From positions 1 to 53,118 of the forward strand of contig CANMDH010000038.1 of the NCBI GenBank assembly GCA_947496555.1: a stretch of DNA of 53,118 bases. Direction: 5' to 3'. The stretch comes from an uncultured Aquimarina sp. (GTDB lineage: Bacteria > Bacteroidota > Bacteroidia > Flavobacteriales > Flavobacteriaceae). This document shows, piece after piece, positions 45,216 to 53,118 of this stretch (its first letter is position 1; each line of letters starts with the position of its first letter). A program made the position numbers and the translations under genes. The notes below the pieces were generated by a model. It was not told where the DNA came from and did no database searches. It saw nothing but the letters and a program-made list of their open reading frames with translations.

Positions 45216-46334
45216 ATGAAGAAGTTTTTGCTCTCAGTTTTTGTAATGTCCCTTATTTTATCTGCCTGTTCTAGCGGTGATGAAGGACCCGATCCTACAG
45301 GAGGTGATAGTTTTGATAGAAAAGCAATGTTAGAAAATTTGGCAGATAATATTATAGTACCCTCATATCAGTATTTTTCCTCTAGTATGAGAGATTTAAA
45401 AGCTGCCACTTCTGATTTCATGAGACTTAATGATGAGAGTAGTTTAAATTCATTAAGATTTGCGTGGTCAAATGCATATATTTCTTGGCAGTTTGTTAAT
45501 TTTTATGAAATAGGTAAAGCGGAAGAAATTGCTTATAGAAGTTTCATGAATGTCTACCCAGTGAATGTTACAAATATTGAGAACAATATAAGTACAGGTT
45601 CTTATGATCTTACTTCAGTGGCTTTGCAGGATGAGCAAGGGTTTGCCGCTTTGGATTATCTTCTTAATGGTTTAGGAGAAACGAATGGCGATATATTGGC
45701 TTTCTACACAGATACTACTAATGGAAGCAAGTATAGAGATTATCTTACGGATTTGGTAAATAGAATGGATGATTTGACCAATCAGGTGCATACCGATTGG
45801 ACCAATGGATATCGAGATACTTTTGTGGAAAATGATGGCTCTTCTGCAACCAGTTCTGTCGATAAGATTGTTAATGATTTTATACTTCATTTTGAACGAT
45901 TCTTAAGGTCTGGAAAAATAGGAATTCCTGCCGGAGTGTTTGCAACACAAACTTTTGATGATAAGGTGGAAGCTTTTTACAAAGGTGATTTATCAAGACT
46001 TTTGTTCTTAGCCAATCTTGATGCGATGCAATACTTTTTTAATGGAAAAGAATTTCAAGGTCTTAACTCAGGAGAAAGCTTTAGAACCTATTTAAATTCT
46101 TTAAATACTATTAAAGAAGGTGAAGATCTTGCCAAGATTATTGATAACCAATTTGATCTAATACGAGAAACAGCTTTAAAGTTGGATGAGAGTCTTTCTA
46201 ATCAGGTAAAATCGAATAACAGTTTAATGCTCAATACGTATGATGAGCTTCAGAAAAACGTAGTTTATTTGAAGGTAGATATGCTTCAAGCATTTAATGT
46301 AACTGTAGATTTTCGCGATACCGATGGAGATTAA
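45216..46334 (+). CDS. Imelysin-family (M75-like) lipoprotein
   Basis: This 372-residue lipoprotein has lipobox LSAC (Cys18), followed by SSGDEGPDP. The two-bundle helical imelysin fold is suggested by the ending and by the conserved FAWSNAYISWQ-like stretch (RFAWSNAYISWQFVNFYEIG). The position of the usual GxHxxE motif reads GFAALDYLL (142-150), so His is Ala144 and Glu is Asp147. Imelysin proteins are linked to iron uptake and are not proven peptidases. The HTTM gene begins 15 bp after its stop, so imelysin, HTTM and receptor form one operon. Confidence 0.88.
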   Translation: MKKFLLSVFVMSLILSACSSGDEGPDPTGGDSFDRKAMLENLADNIIVPSYQYFSSSMRDLKAATSDFMRLNDESSLNSLRFAWSNAYISWQFVNFYEIGKAEEIAYRSFMNVYPVNVTNIENNISTGSYDLTSVALQDEQGFAALDYLLNGLGETNGDILAFYTDTTNGSKYRDYLTDLVNRMDDLTNQVHTDWTNGYRDTFVENDGSSATSSVDKIVNDFILHFERFLRSGKIGIPAGVFATQTFDDKVEAFYKGDLSRLLFLANLDAMQYFFNGKEFQGLNSGESFRTYLNSLNTIKEGEDLAKIIDNQFDLIRETALKLDESLSNQVKSNNSLMLNTYDELQKNVVYLKVDMLQAFNVTVDFRDTDGD

Positions 46335-46349
46335 GTTTCAGCTATCTTT

Positions 46350-47714
46350 ATGAATAATCATAACGTAAAAAACTATTTTACAAAAAATACGGAAGCTGCA
46401 CCACTTGCAGTCTTTCGTATTTTTTTTGGAATAATGATGTTACTCAGCATCATTCGTTTTTGGAGTAAAGGTTGGATTGACCAACTTTATATACAACCAA
46501 AATTTTTCTTTTCGTACTATGGGTTCGAATTTGTAAAACCCATAGGAGAATATACATATGCAATTTTTGTTCTATGTGGAGTTTCTACAATTTTTGTGAC
46601 TTTAGGCTATAAATATCGCATAGCAATCATCACTTTCTTTCTTAGTTTTACCTATATCGAATTGATGGATAAAACTACCTATTTAAACCACTATTACTTC
46701 ATTAGTCTTCTGAGTTTTTTGATGATATTTTTACCAGCTAATACTTATTATTCTTTAGATGCTAAAAGGAAAGGCGTGTCATTTCAACAAATTCCCAAAT
46801 GGACAATCGATGTTATTAAGTTGTTATTAGGGATTGTATATTTTTATGCAGGACTAGCCAAGCTTAATTCTGATTGGTTGATAAAAGCAATGCCGCTTAA
46901 GATTTGGTTACCGTCTAAATATGACATTCCTTTTTTGGGAAATTTCATGCATCAGGAATGGGTTCACTACCTGTTTAGCTATACGGGTGCTATATATGAT
47001 CTCACCATTCCTTTTTTATTACTGTACAAAAGAACCAGGATTTTTGCGTTTATACTGGTGGTGGTTTTTCATGTCCTTACTCGCGTTCTTTTTCCGATCG
47101 GAATGTTCCCCTACATCATGATTGTTAGTACACTTATATTTTTCGACGCTAAACTTCACCATAAGATATTAGAAATTATATCGAGGCTATTCAAAATCAA
47201 TAAGAACTTTTTTGATTCTAAATTGGTGTTATCCTTTGCACCAAAATATAATAAAATTGTTCTGTCAATGTTGTTTGTGTTTTTTACAATTCAATTACTT
47301 TTGCCGTTTCGTTATTTGACCTACCCTGGGGAATTGTTTTGGACCGAAGAGGGTTTCCGGTTTTCCTGGAGAGTTATGTTAATGGAAAAAGCAGGGTATG
47401 CTAATTTTAAAATTGTAGATGGTAAAACAGGTAAGAGATTTTATGTTGATAATGACGATTTTCTTACTTCATTTCAACAAAAACAAATGGCAACGCAGCC
47501 CGATTTTATTTTACAATATGCTCATTATCTAAAAACACATTTTGAAGAAGAGGGACATCAAAATGTTCAAGTATTTGTAGAAAGTTACGTTGCACTTAAT
47601 GGTAGGTTAAGCACTCAATATATTGATCCAGAAGTGGATTTGGGAAAACAAAAAGAATCATTTAAACACAAAAATTGGATTATTCCATTCAAAGATGAAA
47701 TTAAGGGATTATAG
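46350..47714 (+). CDS. HTTM-domain protein related to vitamin K-dependent gamma-carboxylase
   Basis: This 454-residue membrane protein has about eight helices in the N-terminal 310 residues and a soluble part beyond (about 325-454). Two stretches match gamma-glutamyl carboxylase well: DKTTYLNHYYFISLLSFLM with His114, and YFYAGLAKLNSDWL with Lys171. These correspond, from memory of the human enzyme, to the functional His160 and the catalytic base Lys218. A carboxylase-like activity is therefore possible, but the bacterial role is unproven. It sits between an imelysin lipoprotein and a FecA-like receptor and overlaps the latter by 20 bp. Confidence 0.85.
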   Translation: MNNHNVKNYFTKNTEAAPLAVFRIFFGIMMLLSIIRFWSKGWIDQLYIQPKFFFSYYGFEFVKPIGEYTYAIFVLCGVSTIFVTLGYKYRIAIITFFLSFTYIELMDKTTYLNHYYFISLLSFLMIFLPANTYYSLDAKRKGVSFQQIPKWTIDVIKLLLGIVYFYAGLAKLNSDWLIKAMPLKIWLPSKYDIPFLGNFMHQEWVHYLFSYTGAIYDLTIPFLLLYKRTRIFAFILVVVFHVLTRVLFPIGMFPYIMIVSTLIFFDAKLHHKILEIISRLFKINKNFFDSKLVLSFAPKYNKIVLSMLFVFFTIQLLLPFRYLTYPGELFWTEEGFRFSWRVMLMEKAGYANFKIVDGKTGKRFYVDNDDFLTSFQQKQMATQPDFILQYAHYLKTHFEEEGHQNVQVFVESYVALNGRLSTQYIDPEVDLGKQKESFKHKNWIIPFKDEIKGL

Positions 47715-50109
47715 GGTATTATTAGTTGCATTATTGGTAGTGAGTTCTATGATGGGGCAGTACAAATTAACCGGAATAGTAACTGATCAAAACAACCAAC
47801 CAATCGAAAAAGCAGAAGTTTACAATCAAAATACTGGTGAACAAGTGGTAACAGGCGTAAATGGAAATTTTGAATTTTCTGATGTAGCGAATGGAGAATA
47901 TTTAATTACTGTTTTTAATTATAACTTCGATATCCTTGAAAAAAGAATAACTGTAAATGGAGATACCAAGGTGGATTTTGTTCTCAATCCTTTGGGAGAA
48001 GAACTTTCTGAAGTTTTGATTACACAAAGAAGAGCCAAGATTTTTGGGTTAAAACAATTGAAACCAGTAGAAGGAACAGCTATTTATGCAGGTAAGAAAA
48101 GCGAAGTAGTTTTACTTGAAAATGCATTGGGAAATCTAGCATCAAATAACGCTAGAGAAATCTATGCACAGGTTGCGGGACTAAATATTTACGAAAATAG
48201 TGTAGGAGGGTTACAACTAAACATTGGTGGAAGGGGTCTAGATCCTAATAGAACGGCAAATTTTAATACCCGTCAAAACGGGTATGATATTAGTGCCGAT
48301 GTACTTGGGTATCCCGAAAGTTATTATACACCTCCGGCGGAAGCTTTAAGTGAGATACAGGTTGTGCGAGGAGCGGCTTCACTGCAGTATGGGACTCAGT
48401 TTGGAGGGCTCATCAATTTTAAAATGAAAGAGCCAAACCCTAACAAAAAGATTGAATTAGTATCAAGGCAGTCTTTAGGTTCGTTTAATTTATTTACTAG
48501 TTTTAATAGCCTAAGCGGAACCGTGGGTAAATTTAGCTACTACACCTATTTTAATTATAAGGAAGGAGACGGTTTTAGAGCAAATTCTGAGTTTGATTCT
48601 AAAAACATCTATGCATATCTTGGATATCAATTGTCGGATAAAACAAAACTTATTGGAGAGTTTACTTATCTCGATTACCTAGCCCAACAACCGGGAGGAC
48701 TTACAGATGCACAATTCGAATTAGATCCAGATTTTAGTAATCGTACTCGAAACTGGTTTGAAGTGGATTGGAAATTATTTTCATTAAAATTAGAGCATCA
48801 ATTTTCTGAAAAAACAGATTTTAGTATTAATTTTTTTGGACTTGATGCGTCGAGAAATGCTCTTGGTTTTAGGACAAATAGAGTTGATCAACCAGATCAA
48901 TTAGATGCTCCTAGAGATCTAATTAAAGGAGGCTTTGAAAATTTTGGTGTGGAAACCAGAATTTTATCCAAGTACAACTTGTTCAATCAAGAGTCTATCT
49001 TTTTGCTGGGAGCCAAGTATTATGAGGCAAGTAATACAGAGGAGCAAGGACCGGGTACCAATAACTCTGATGCTAATTTTAATTTGGTATTCGATCAATT
49101 TCCAACATACCCAACACAATCCAGCTATGATTATCCAAACCAAAATGTGGCGATTTTTGGAGAGAACATTTTTAATATTTCAGATAAGTTAGCCATTACT
49201 CCAGGTTTTAGATTTGAATATATTAAAACAGAAATAGCAGGATCAACGAGAAACATCAGAACCGATCTTGCGGGTAATGTAATCTTTGATGAGGTGGTTC
49301 CCGATAATAGAACTTTTGAACGATCTTTTGTGTTATTAGGAGCAGGTATTAGTTATAAACCCTTATCTGGGATAGAAATTTATGGAAATGTATCAGAAAA
49401 TTATAGATCAGTTACGTTCTCAGATATAAATACGGTAAATCCGTCCTTTGTGGTAGATAGCAATATCACCGATGAATCTGGTTTTACTGCAGATATTGGA
49501 GTAAGAGGAAAAATTAATAGTTTGCTTTCGTATGATGTGAGTTTGTATGGGTTATTTTATAATGATAGAATAGGATTTATAACTCAAGAACAGAGTGATG
49601 GTAGTGTAAAGAATTTTAGAACGAATGTAGATGATGCTACTATTTATGGAATAGAATCCTTATTGGATCTTAATCTGAATAAAATATTGTTGAACAATAA
49701 TTCTGATATGAGTTTTAACTTGTTTTTGAATACAGCTTTAACAAATTCTGAATATAATGGTACAAATAGAGAAGTAGAGTTTGTACCAAATATTAATTTT
49801 AAAACCGGACTTAGCTATGGTTTTAAAAATTTCCTGGGTTCTGTTCAATTTTCATATTTATCCGAACAATTTTCTGATGCAGAGAATTCTGTAGAACCCG
49901 ATTTGGCGGGTATAAGAGGTGAAATCCCTGCATATTCAATACTCGATGTTTCATTATCATACACGTATAAACGATTTAAACTAGAAACCGGGGTTAATAA
50001 CCTTCTTGACGAGAGTTATTTCACACAACGTGCAACAGGTTATCCAGGCCCGGGTATAATTCCATCAGCACCATTATCATGGTATACAACACTTCAATTT
50101 AAGTTATAA
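47695..50109 (+). CDS. FecA-like TonB-dependent receptor
   Basis: This is an 804-residue outer-membrane receptor. The ATG at 47695 gives a signal peptide (MKLRDYRVLLVALLVV to MMGQ) and lies inside the HTTM reading frame. The domains are a carboxypeptidase-like domain (about 22-100), a plug (about 125-245; VVRGAASLQYGTQFGGLINF) and a barrel ending in LQFKL. The stretch LAQQPGGLTDAQFELDPDFS resembles FecA, the ferric dicitrate receptor, so iron-chelate import is likely. Its neighbours (imelysin, DUF4856 lipoprotein, ferritin downstream) agree with this. No SusD or FecR partner is present. Confidence 0.9.
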   Translation: MKLRDYRVLLVALLVVSSMMGQYKLTGIVTDQNNQPIEKAEVYNQNTGEQVVTGVNGNFEFSDVANGEYLITVFNYNFDILEKRITVNGDTKVDFVLNPLGEELSEVLITQRRAKIFGLKQLKPVEGTAIYAGKKSEVVLLENALGNLASNNAREIYAQVAGLNIYENSVGGLQLNIGGRGLDPNRTANFNTRQNGYDISADVLGYPESYYTPPAEALSEIQVVRGAASLQYGTQFGGLINFKMKEPNPNKKIELVSRQSLGSFNLFTSFNSLSGTVGKFSYYTYFNYKEGDGFRANSEFDSKNIYAYLGYQLSDKTKLIGEFTYLDYLAQQPGGLTDAQFELDPDFSNRTRNWFEVDWKLFSLKLEHQFSEKTDFSINFFGLDASRNALGFRTNRVDQPDQLDAPRDLIKGGFENFGVETRILSKYNLFNQESIFLLGAKYYEASNTEEQGPGTNNSDANFNLVFDQFPTYPTQSSYDYPNQNVAIFGENIFNISDKLAITPGFRFEYIKTEIAGSTRNIRTDLAGNVIFDEVVPDNRTFERSFVLLGAGISYKPLSGIEIYGNVSENYRSVTFSDINTVNPSFVVDSNITDESGFTADIGVRGKINSLLSYDVSLYGLFYNDRIGFITQEQSDGSVKNFRTNVDDATIYGIESLLDLNLNKILLNNNSDMSFNLFLNTALTNSEYNGTNREVEFVPNINFKTGLSYGFKNFLGSVQFSYLSEQFSDAENSVEPDLAGIRGEIPAYSILDVSLSYTYKRFKLETGVNNLLDESYFTQRATGYPGPGIIPSAPLSWYTTLQFKL

Positions 50110-50182
50110 AAAAGCATAAGTTTAACCTTTGTTTAATCAAAGAATTAACTTTTGTTCAATTAACGTTACAAGTTTAATTCTA

Positions 50183-50190
50183 TAATTTTG
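50183..50190 (+). promoter_or_regulatory. -7 box of the PAS gene
   Basis: TAATTTTG matches TAnnTTTG, 18 bp before the PAS gene ATG. No TTG lies at a normal -33 distance. Confidence 0.45.
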
Positions 50191-50207
50191 ACCAAAAGCA
50201 CATTGTT

Positions 50208-50720
50208 ATGGAAGATTTTAAGGGCTACGATAATATGATGGCGTCATATTATGAGCAGATGTCTAATTACTCATTACCATTATTGTCTTGGGAATTTTAT
50301 GGAGAGTGTCATGCGGCATTGGAAATTTTTAAAGACGATATCAATACACTCAACAAGCTCTCTCAAAACTGGGATTTTAATAAAGACTATTGTAAACAAC
50401 TCATAGAGGAGCAATCTGTTATTATTGTGACCAAACCAAATCTAAAAATTGTTTATGCTTCTAAGAATATTGAAAAACTTAATGGATATTCACCCGATGA
50501 GGTAATTGGTAATTCTCCTAAAATGTTTCAGGGAGAAGCTACATGTATAGAAACTTCTTCAAAAGTAAGAAATGCAATAGACAAAGGAATTCCTTTTGAG
50601 GTTTCTATTCTTAATTACAGAAAAGACACTTCTACATATATGTGTATTATCCAGGGATATCCAGTGTATGATAAAAAGGGAAAGCTAGTAAACTACATAG
50701 CTTTTGAGAAGGCGGCTTAA
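50208..50720 (+). CDS. Stand-alone PAS protein, LOV-like without the photoactive cysteine
   Basis: This 170-residue soluble protein has a helical N-terminus (1-65) and one PAS domain (about 68-170) with no output domain. The pattern NGYSPDEVIGNSPKMFQGEAT, followed by IPFEVSILNYRKD, follows the LOV family closely. However, the flavin-binding GxNCRFLQ motif reads GNSPKMFQ, so the cysteine that forms the photo-adduct is proline. It cannot do LOV photochemistry as known. A role as a ligand or redox sensor, or a partner for another protein, is possible. Confidence 0.85.
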   Translation: MEDFKGYDNMMASYYEQMSNYSLPLLSWEFYGECHAALEIFKDDINTLNKLSQNWDFNKDYCKQLIEEQSVIIVTKPNLKIVYASKNIEKLNGYSPDEVIGNSPKMFQGEATCIETSSKVRNAIDKGIPFEVSILNYRKDTSTYMCIIQGYPVYDKKGKLVNYIAFEKAA

Positions 50721-50746
50721 TATTACCCACATTTTCTATTTTCTTA

Positions 50747-50773
50747 TTGATTATTCTTTATTTTTTATGTTTG
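50747..50773 (+). promoter_or_regulatory. Promoter of the rhomboid gene
   Basis: TTG (50747-50749), 16 bases, then TATGTTTG (50766-50773), an exact -7 box about 30 bp before the ATG. Confidence 0.5.
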
Positions 50774-50802
50774 CATTTGTTTAATAAATGAAATAACATA
50801 GA

Positions 50803-52095
50803 ATGGAGAACTTCTTTTCAAAGAAAATGTCAGAGAAATCAGATTATGACCTTCAAAATATTGTAGAGAATAAAAATGATTTTCAGGAAGAAGCCTATAT
50901 TGCAGCTGTTGAAGAACTGGAAAAAAGAAACTTAGCTTCAAAAGAGTTATTAGAGCAAAAGAAGGATACACTAGAAAATGTTAATTCTAAAGTAATAGAA
51001 GAAAAGCTTGCCGAAGAGGAACGTGAGAAATCTTTTCAAGAAGTAATTGCACCATTGATCCCTTCAAAGGACTATTTATTTACCCCTATTCTTATTTATA
51101 GTAACGTTCTAATATTCGTTATAATGATTTTGAGTGGAGTTCATCCAATGGCACCCTCAGTAGAATCATTAATAACATGGGGAGGTAATTTAAGATCAAT
51201 TACTCTGGAAGGGGAACAATGGCGATTGGTAACCAACGTTTTTTTGCACGGAGGTGTTATGCATTTACTTTTTAATATGTATGCCCTATTTCATATAGGA
51301 GGGTTGCTAGAAGTTAACTTAAAAAAGACCAGATTCTTCTTAGCATATATTCTTTCGGGTATTTTTGCCAGTCTTGCTAGTATATATTTTTATGACAATA
51401 TTGTGTCTGTAGGAGCTTCTGGTGCAATATTTGGGATGTATGGACTGTATCTTGCCCTGCTGATTTCTAAAAGTTTTGATGTTCCAAAAGAATCAAAACA
51501 AAGTTTGATCTCCAGTATTTTGTTCTTTGTTGGGTATAATTTGTTTTATGGTTTTACAAAAGAAGGAATTGATAATGCTGCTCATATTGGAGGTCTCATA
51601 AGTGGTTTTATAATCGGATTCTTATATGTGCAAGTAATAAAACAACCAAAATATGCTAAAATTGTTTCGGCTGGCCTTGTTGTATTTGCACTTTCGGCAA
51701 CTATGATCTTACCTAAAATTGTTTCCAATAAAAGTGGAGAGTTTCAAAAGGCGATGTCGGTGTTTGTTGAAAATGAAGAAGTTGCTCTTTGGATGTATCG
51801 CGAAGATTTGTCATTTATTCCATCAAATAAAATATTACTATACCACAACAGATTACAAAAGGAGGGAATTGATCTATGGGATGCCAATTTAGGACTTTTA
51901 ACCTCACTAACCGATACACCGTCCTACCTGGAAGAAAGGATCAAATTGCTTTCTGAATATTGTAGTTTAAGAAAAGAATCCTGCATTATTATGCAGAATT
52001 TATTGATGCATAACAAACCCGAAGATGAAAAGAACTTAGAAGAGTTGAATCTTATGATCCAATCAAAGATAGACGAGCTTCAAAAATTGAATTGA
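50803..52095 (+). CDS. Rhomboid family intramembrane serine protease
   Basis: This 430-residue protein has a charged, coiled-coil-like N-terminal region (about 1-85), a six-helix rhomboid core (about 95-290) and a soluble C-terminal part (about 310-430). The catalytic dyad is present: Ser206 in GASGAIFGMYG and His261 in NAAHIGGLISG. The entry motif (WRLVTNVFLHGGVMHLLFNMYAL) is normal. It would cleave membrane proteins within the membrane. The substrate and the meaning of the two soluble ends are unknown. Confidence 0.92.
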   Translation: MENFFSKKMSEKSDYDLQNIVENKNDFQEEAYIAAVEELEKRNLASKELLEQKKDTLENVNSKVIEEKLAEEEREKSFQEVIAPLIPSKDYLFTPILIYSNVLIFVIMILSGVHPMAPSVESLITWGGNLRSITLEGEQWRLVTNVFLHGGVMHLLFNMYALFHIGGLLEVNLKKTRFFLAYILSGIFASLASIYFYDNIVSVGASGAIFGMYGLYLALLISKSFDVPKESKQSLISSILFFVGYNLFYGFTKEGIDNAAHIGGLISGFIIGFLYVQVIKQPKYAKIVSAGLVVFALSATMILPKIVSNKSGEFQKAMSVFVENEEVALWMYREDLSFIPSNKILLYHNRLQKEGIDLWDANLGLLTSLTDTPSYLEERIKLLSEYCSLRKESCIIMQNLLMHNKPEDEKNLEELNLMIQSKIDELQKLN

Positions 52096-52244
52096 GGCTT
52101 AAGTTAACTTTAATCGAGGTTTTTACATTAGTATCAATACCAAAATGGTCTGATTTTTAATCATACCGAAATTTGACAAATAGCATACAAAGCGGGATAA
52201 ATTCCTTAATTTAGTTGCACACAAAATAATTAGGAGCAAAGTAT

Positions 52245-52748
52245 ATGATACCAGAAATTGAGAAATTATTAAACGAACAAATAAAATATGAAGCGAAAGC
52301 CTCTGCACAATACTTGTCTATGGCAAGTTGGGCAGATACTCATGGATATAATGGGGTAGCCGACTTCTTTTATAAACAATCAGAAGAAGAAAGAGTACAT
52401 ATGATCAAACTCGTTAAATTTATTAATGAACGAAGTGGTACAGCCTCTATCCCGGCGATTGAAAAACCAAGAGATGATTTTAAATCACTTATGGAGCTTT
52501 TTGAAACATTTCTGGAGAGCGAAGAGTTTGTGACTGCTAAGATCAATAATGTAATTTATGAATGTCTGCAATTTAAAGATTATAATGTTCATAATTTTAT
52601 GCAATGGTATGTAGCCGAACAATTAGAAGAGGAAGCCGTTGCACGCACATTATTGGATAAATTGAAGATTATAGGTGATGATAAATCTGGGCATTATTTA
52701 TTTGATCGTGATATCAATACTTTTCAAGCTCCAGAAGATGGTAAGTAG
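52245..52748 (+). CDS. Non-haem ferritin
   Basis: This 167-residue four-helix-bundle protein forms the iron-storage cage. Ferroxidase ligands of the FtnA type are visible: Glu16 (KYEAKASAQY), Glu49 and His52 (SEEERVHM), and further acidic residues in EFVTAKINNVIYE and EQLEEEAVA. Haem-binding Met is not expected. A purine-rich AGGAG lies about 10 bp before the ATG, one of the few visible ribosome sites here. Its place near the receptor cluster supports the iron theme of this end of the window. Confidence 0.94.
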   Translation: MIPEIEKLLNEQIKYEAKASAQYLSMASWADTHGYNGVADFFYKQSEEERVHMIKLVKFINERSGTASIPAIEKPRDDFKSLMELFETFLESEEFVTAKINNVIYECLQFKDYNVHNFMQWYVAEQLEEEAVARTLLDKLKIIGDDKSGHYLFDRDINTFQAPEDGK

Positions 52749-52775
52749 CTGTTAATAAGTTTATAAAGAAAAAGT

Positions 52776-52808
52776 AAAGATTCTTTTTACAAGAGTCTTT
52801 TTTTTATA
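52776..52808 (+). terminator. Terminator of the ferritin gene
   Basis: AAAGATTC (52776-52783) pairs with GAGTCTTT (52793-52800) with one G-U pair, and a T run follows. The T run leads directly into the next -7 box. Confidence 0.75.
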
Positions 52809-52814
52809 TTTTTG
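52807..52814 (+). promoter_or_regulatory. -7 box of the Cys/Lys-rich peptide gene
   Basis: TATTTTTG matches TAnnTTTG and is followed by TGC. It lies about 34 bp before the GTG start. Confidence 0.5.
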
Positions 52815-52848
52815 TGCTTTATTTAGATTCAATAAAAATTAAATAGTA

Positions 52849-52992
52849 GTGCAAAGCTCAGATATCCCATCATTATATTCTCCCTGTATGGCCTTGAATT
52901 GTGAAGTGGCTTGTGGAGGGAAAAAGAAAAAATGTTGTAAGAAATATAAAAAGAAAGGTAAATCTAATTGTAAAAGATGTCCTAAGCTATAG
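52849..52992 (+). CDS. 47-residue cysteine- and lysine-rich peptide
   Basis: A GTG at 52849 opens 47 codons ending at TAG (52990-52992); a stop lies three codons upstream, and no ATG is available except an internal one (codon 14). The peptide has seven cysteines (13, 18, 22, 29, 30, 41, 44) and a very basic second half (GGKKKKCCKKYKKKGKSN, then CKRCPKL). It has its own -7 box and a terminator, which supports a real gene. I recall similar short proteins in flavobacteria but know no function; the paired cysteines could bind metal, and the basic part RNA or phosphate (inference). Confidence 0.65.
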   Translation: MQSSDIPSLYSPCMALNCEVACGGKKKKCCKKYKKKGKSNCKRCPKL

Positions 52993-53043
52993 TTATAAAA
53001 TAGAAAACATAGTATGGATTTTATAATCCACTTATAAAAACGA

Positions 53044-53076
53044 GGCTGTCTAAAAACATTTAGGCAGTCTTTTTTA
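53044..53076 (+). terminator. Terminator of the Cys/Lys-rich peptide gene
   Basis: GGCTGTCTAAA (53044-53054) pairs with TTTAGGCAGTC (53059-53069) with two G-U pairs, and TTTTTT follows. The remaining bases to the window end show no gene. Confidence 0.85.
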
Positions 53077-53118
53077 TTTTAGTTTATTTTCTATTTTGGA
53101 GTTTTTGCTTTGAGAAAA

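Noticed and set aside
47623-47694. Longer N-terminus for the FecA-like receptor
   Set aside because: The extra 24 residues would hide the signal peptide; the ATG at 47695 gives a normal one.

Overview
This window looks like a piece of a chromosome from a marine member of the Flavobacteriaceae (Bacteroidota), possibly Aquimarina or a close relative; the genus is an inference. The DNA is AT-rich. Many genes have a Bacteroidota-type -7 box (TAnnTTTG) instead of a sigma70 -10 box, and most starts lack a Shine-Dalgarno sequence. The gene content is typical of the group: outer-membrane TonB-dependent receptors with an N-terminal carboxypeptidase-like domain, a T9SS-type sorting-tail protein, surface-lipoprotein signals, a DUF3276 protein, and the set nusB/DUF1573/yajC. 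I see no rRNA, tRNA, CRISPR array, insertion sequence or phage gene. Most of the window is conserved core chromosome.

Left part (1-7.6 kb): two 83-bp tandem repeats plus a decayed third copy at the window edge. Then a TPR histidine kinase and a LuxR/NarL-type response regulator that overlap by 8 bp, a well-formed direct-repeat operator candidate, and a small orphan protein resembling a T9SS C-terminal sorting tail. Next come a stand-alone FabH-like ketoacyl synthase and an outer-membrane receptor.

Middle (7.6-42 kb): housekeeping genes, mostly short operons and convergent pairs with tight or overlapping ends. They cover envelope biogenesis (Lnt, PssA, LptB, KdsD, TatC), transport (sodium symporter, LolD/MacB-type and MsbA-type ABC proteins, LysE, TerC), nucleic-acid functions (RecQ, NusB, DUF3276, ABC-F ATPase), a dual-family immunophilin (cyclophilin fused to FKBP), peptidases (M14, PepT), leucine dehydrogenase, PyrD and a second outer-membrane receptor. 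Between recQ and the immunophilin lies a small double-glycine-leader peptide gene interrupted by an in-frame stop.

Right part (42-53 kb): hydroxymethylglutaryl-CoA lyase, then a cluster with an iron theme. It has a CxxCH haem-binding protein, a DUF4856 lipoprotein with a surface-export signal, an imelysin-family lipoprotein, an HTTM membrane protein related to vitamin K-dependent gamma-carboxylase, and a FecA-like TonB-dependent receptor. A LOV-like PAS protein lacking the photoactive cysteine, a rhomboid protease, a ferritin and a 47-residue Cys/Lys-rich peptide follow. The genes suggest capture at the cell surface, import through the receptor and storage in ferritin. The role of the carboxylase-like protein in such a set is the most interesting open question here, together with the kinase/regulator/orphan-tail module on the left.
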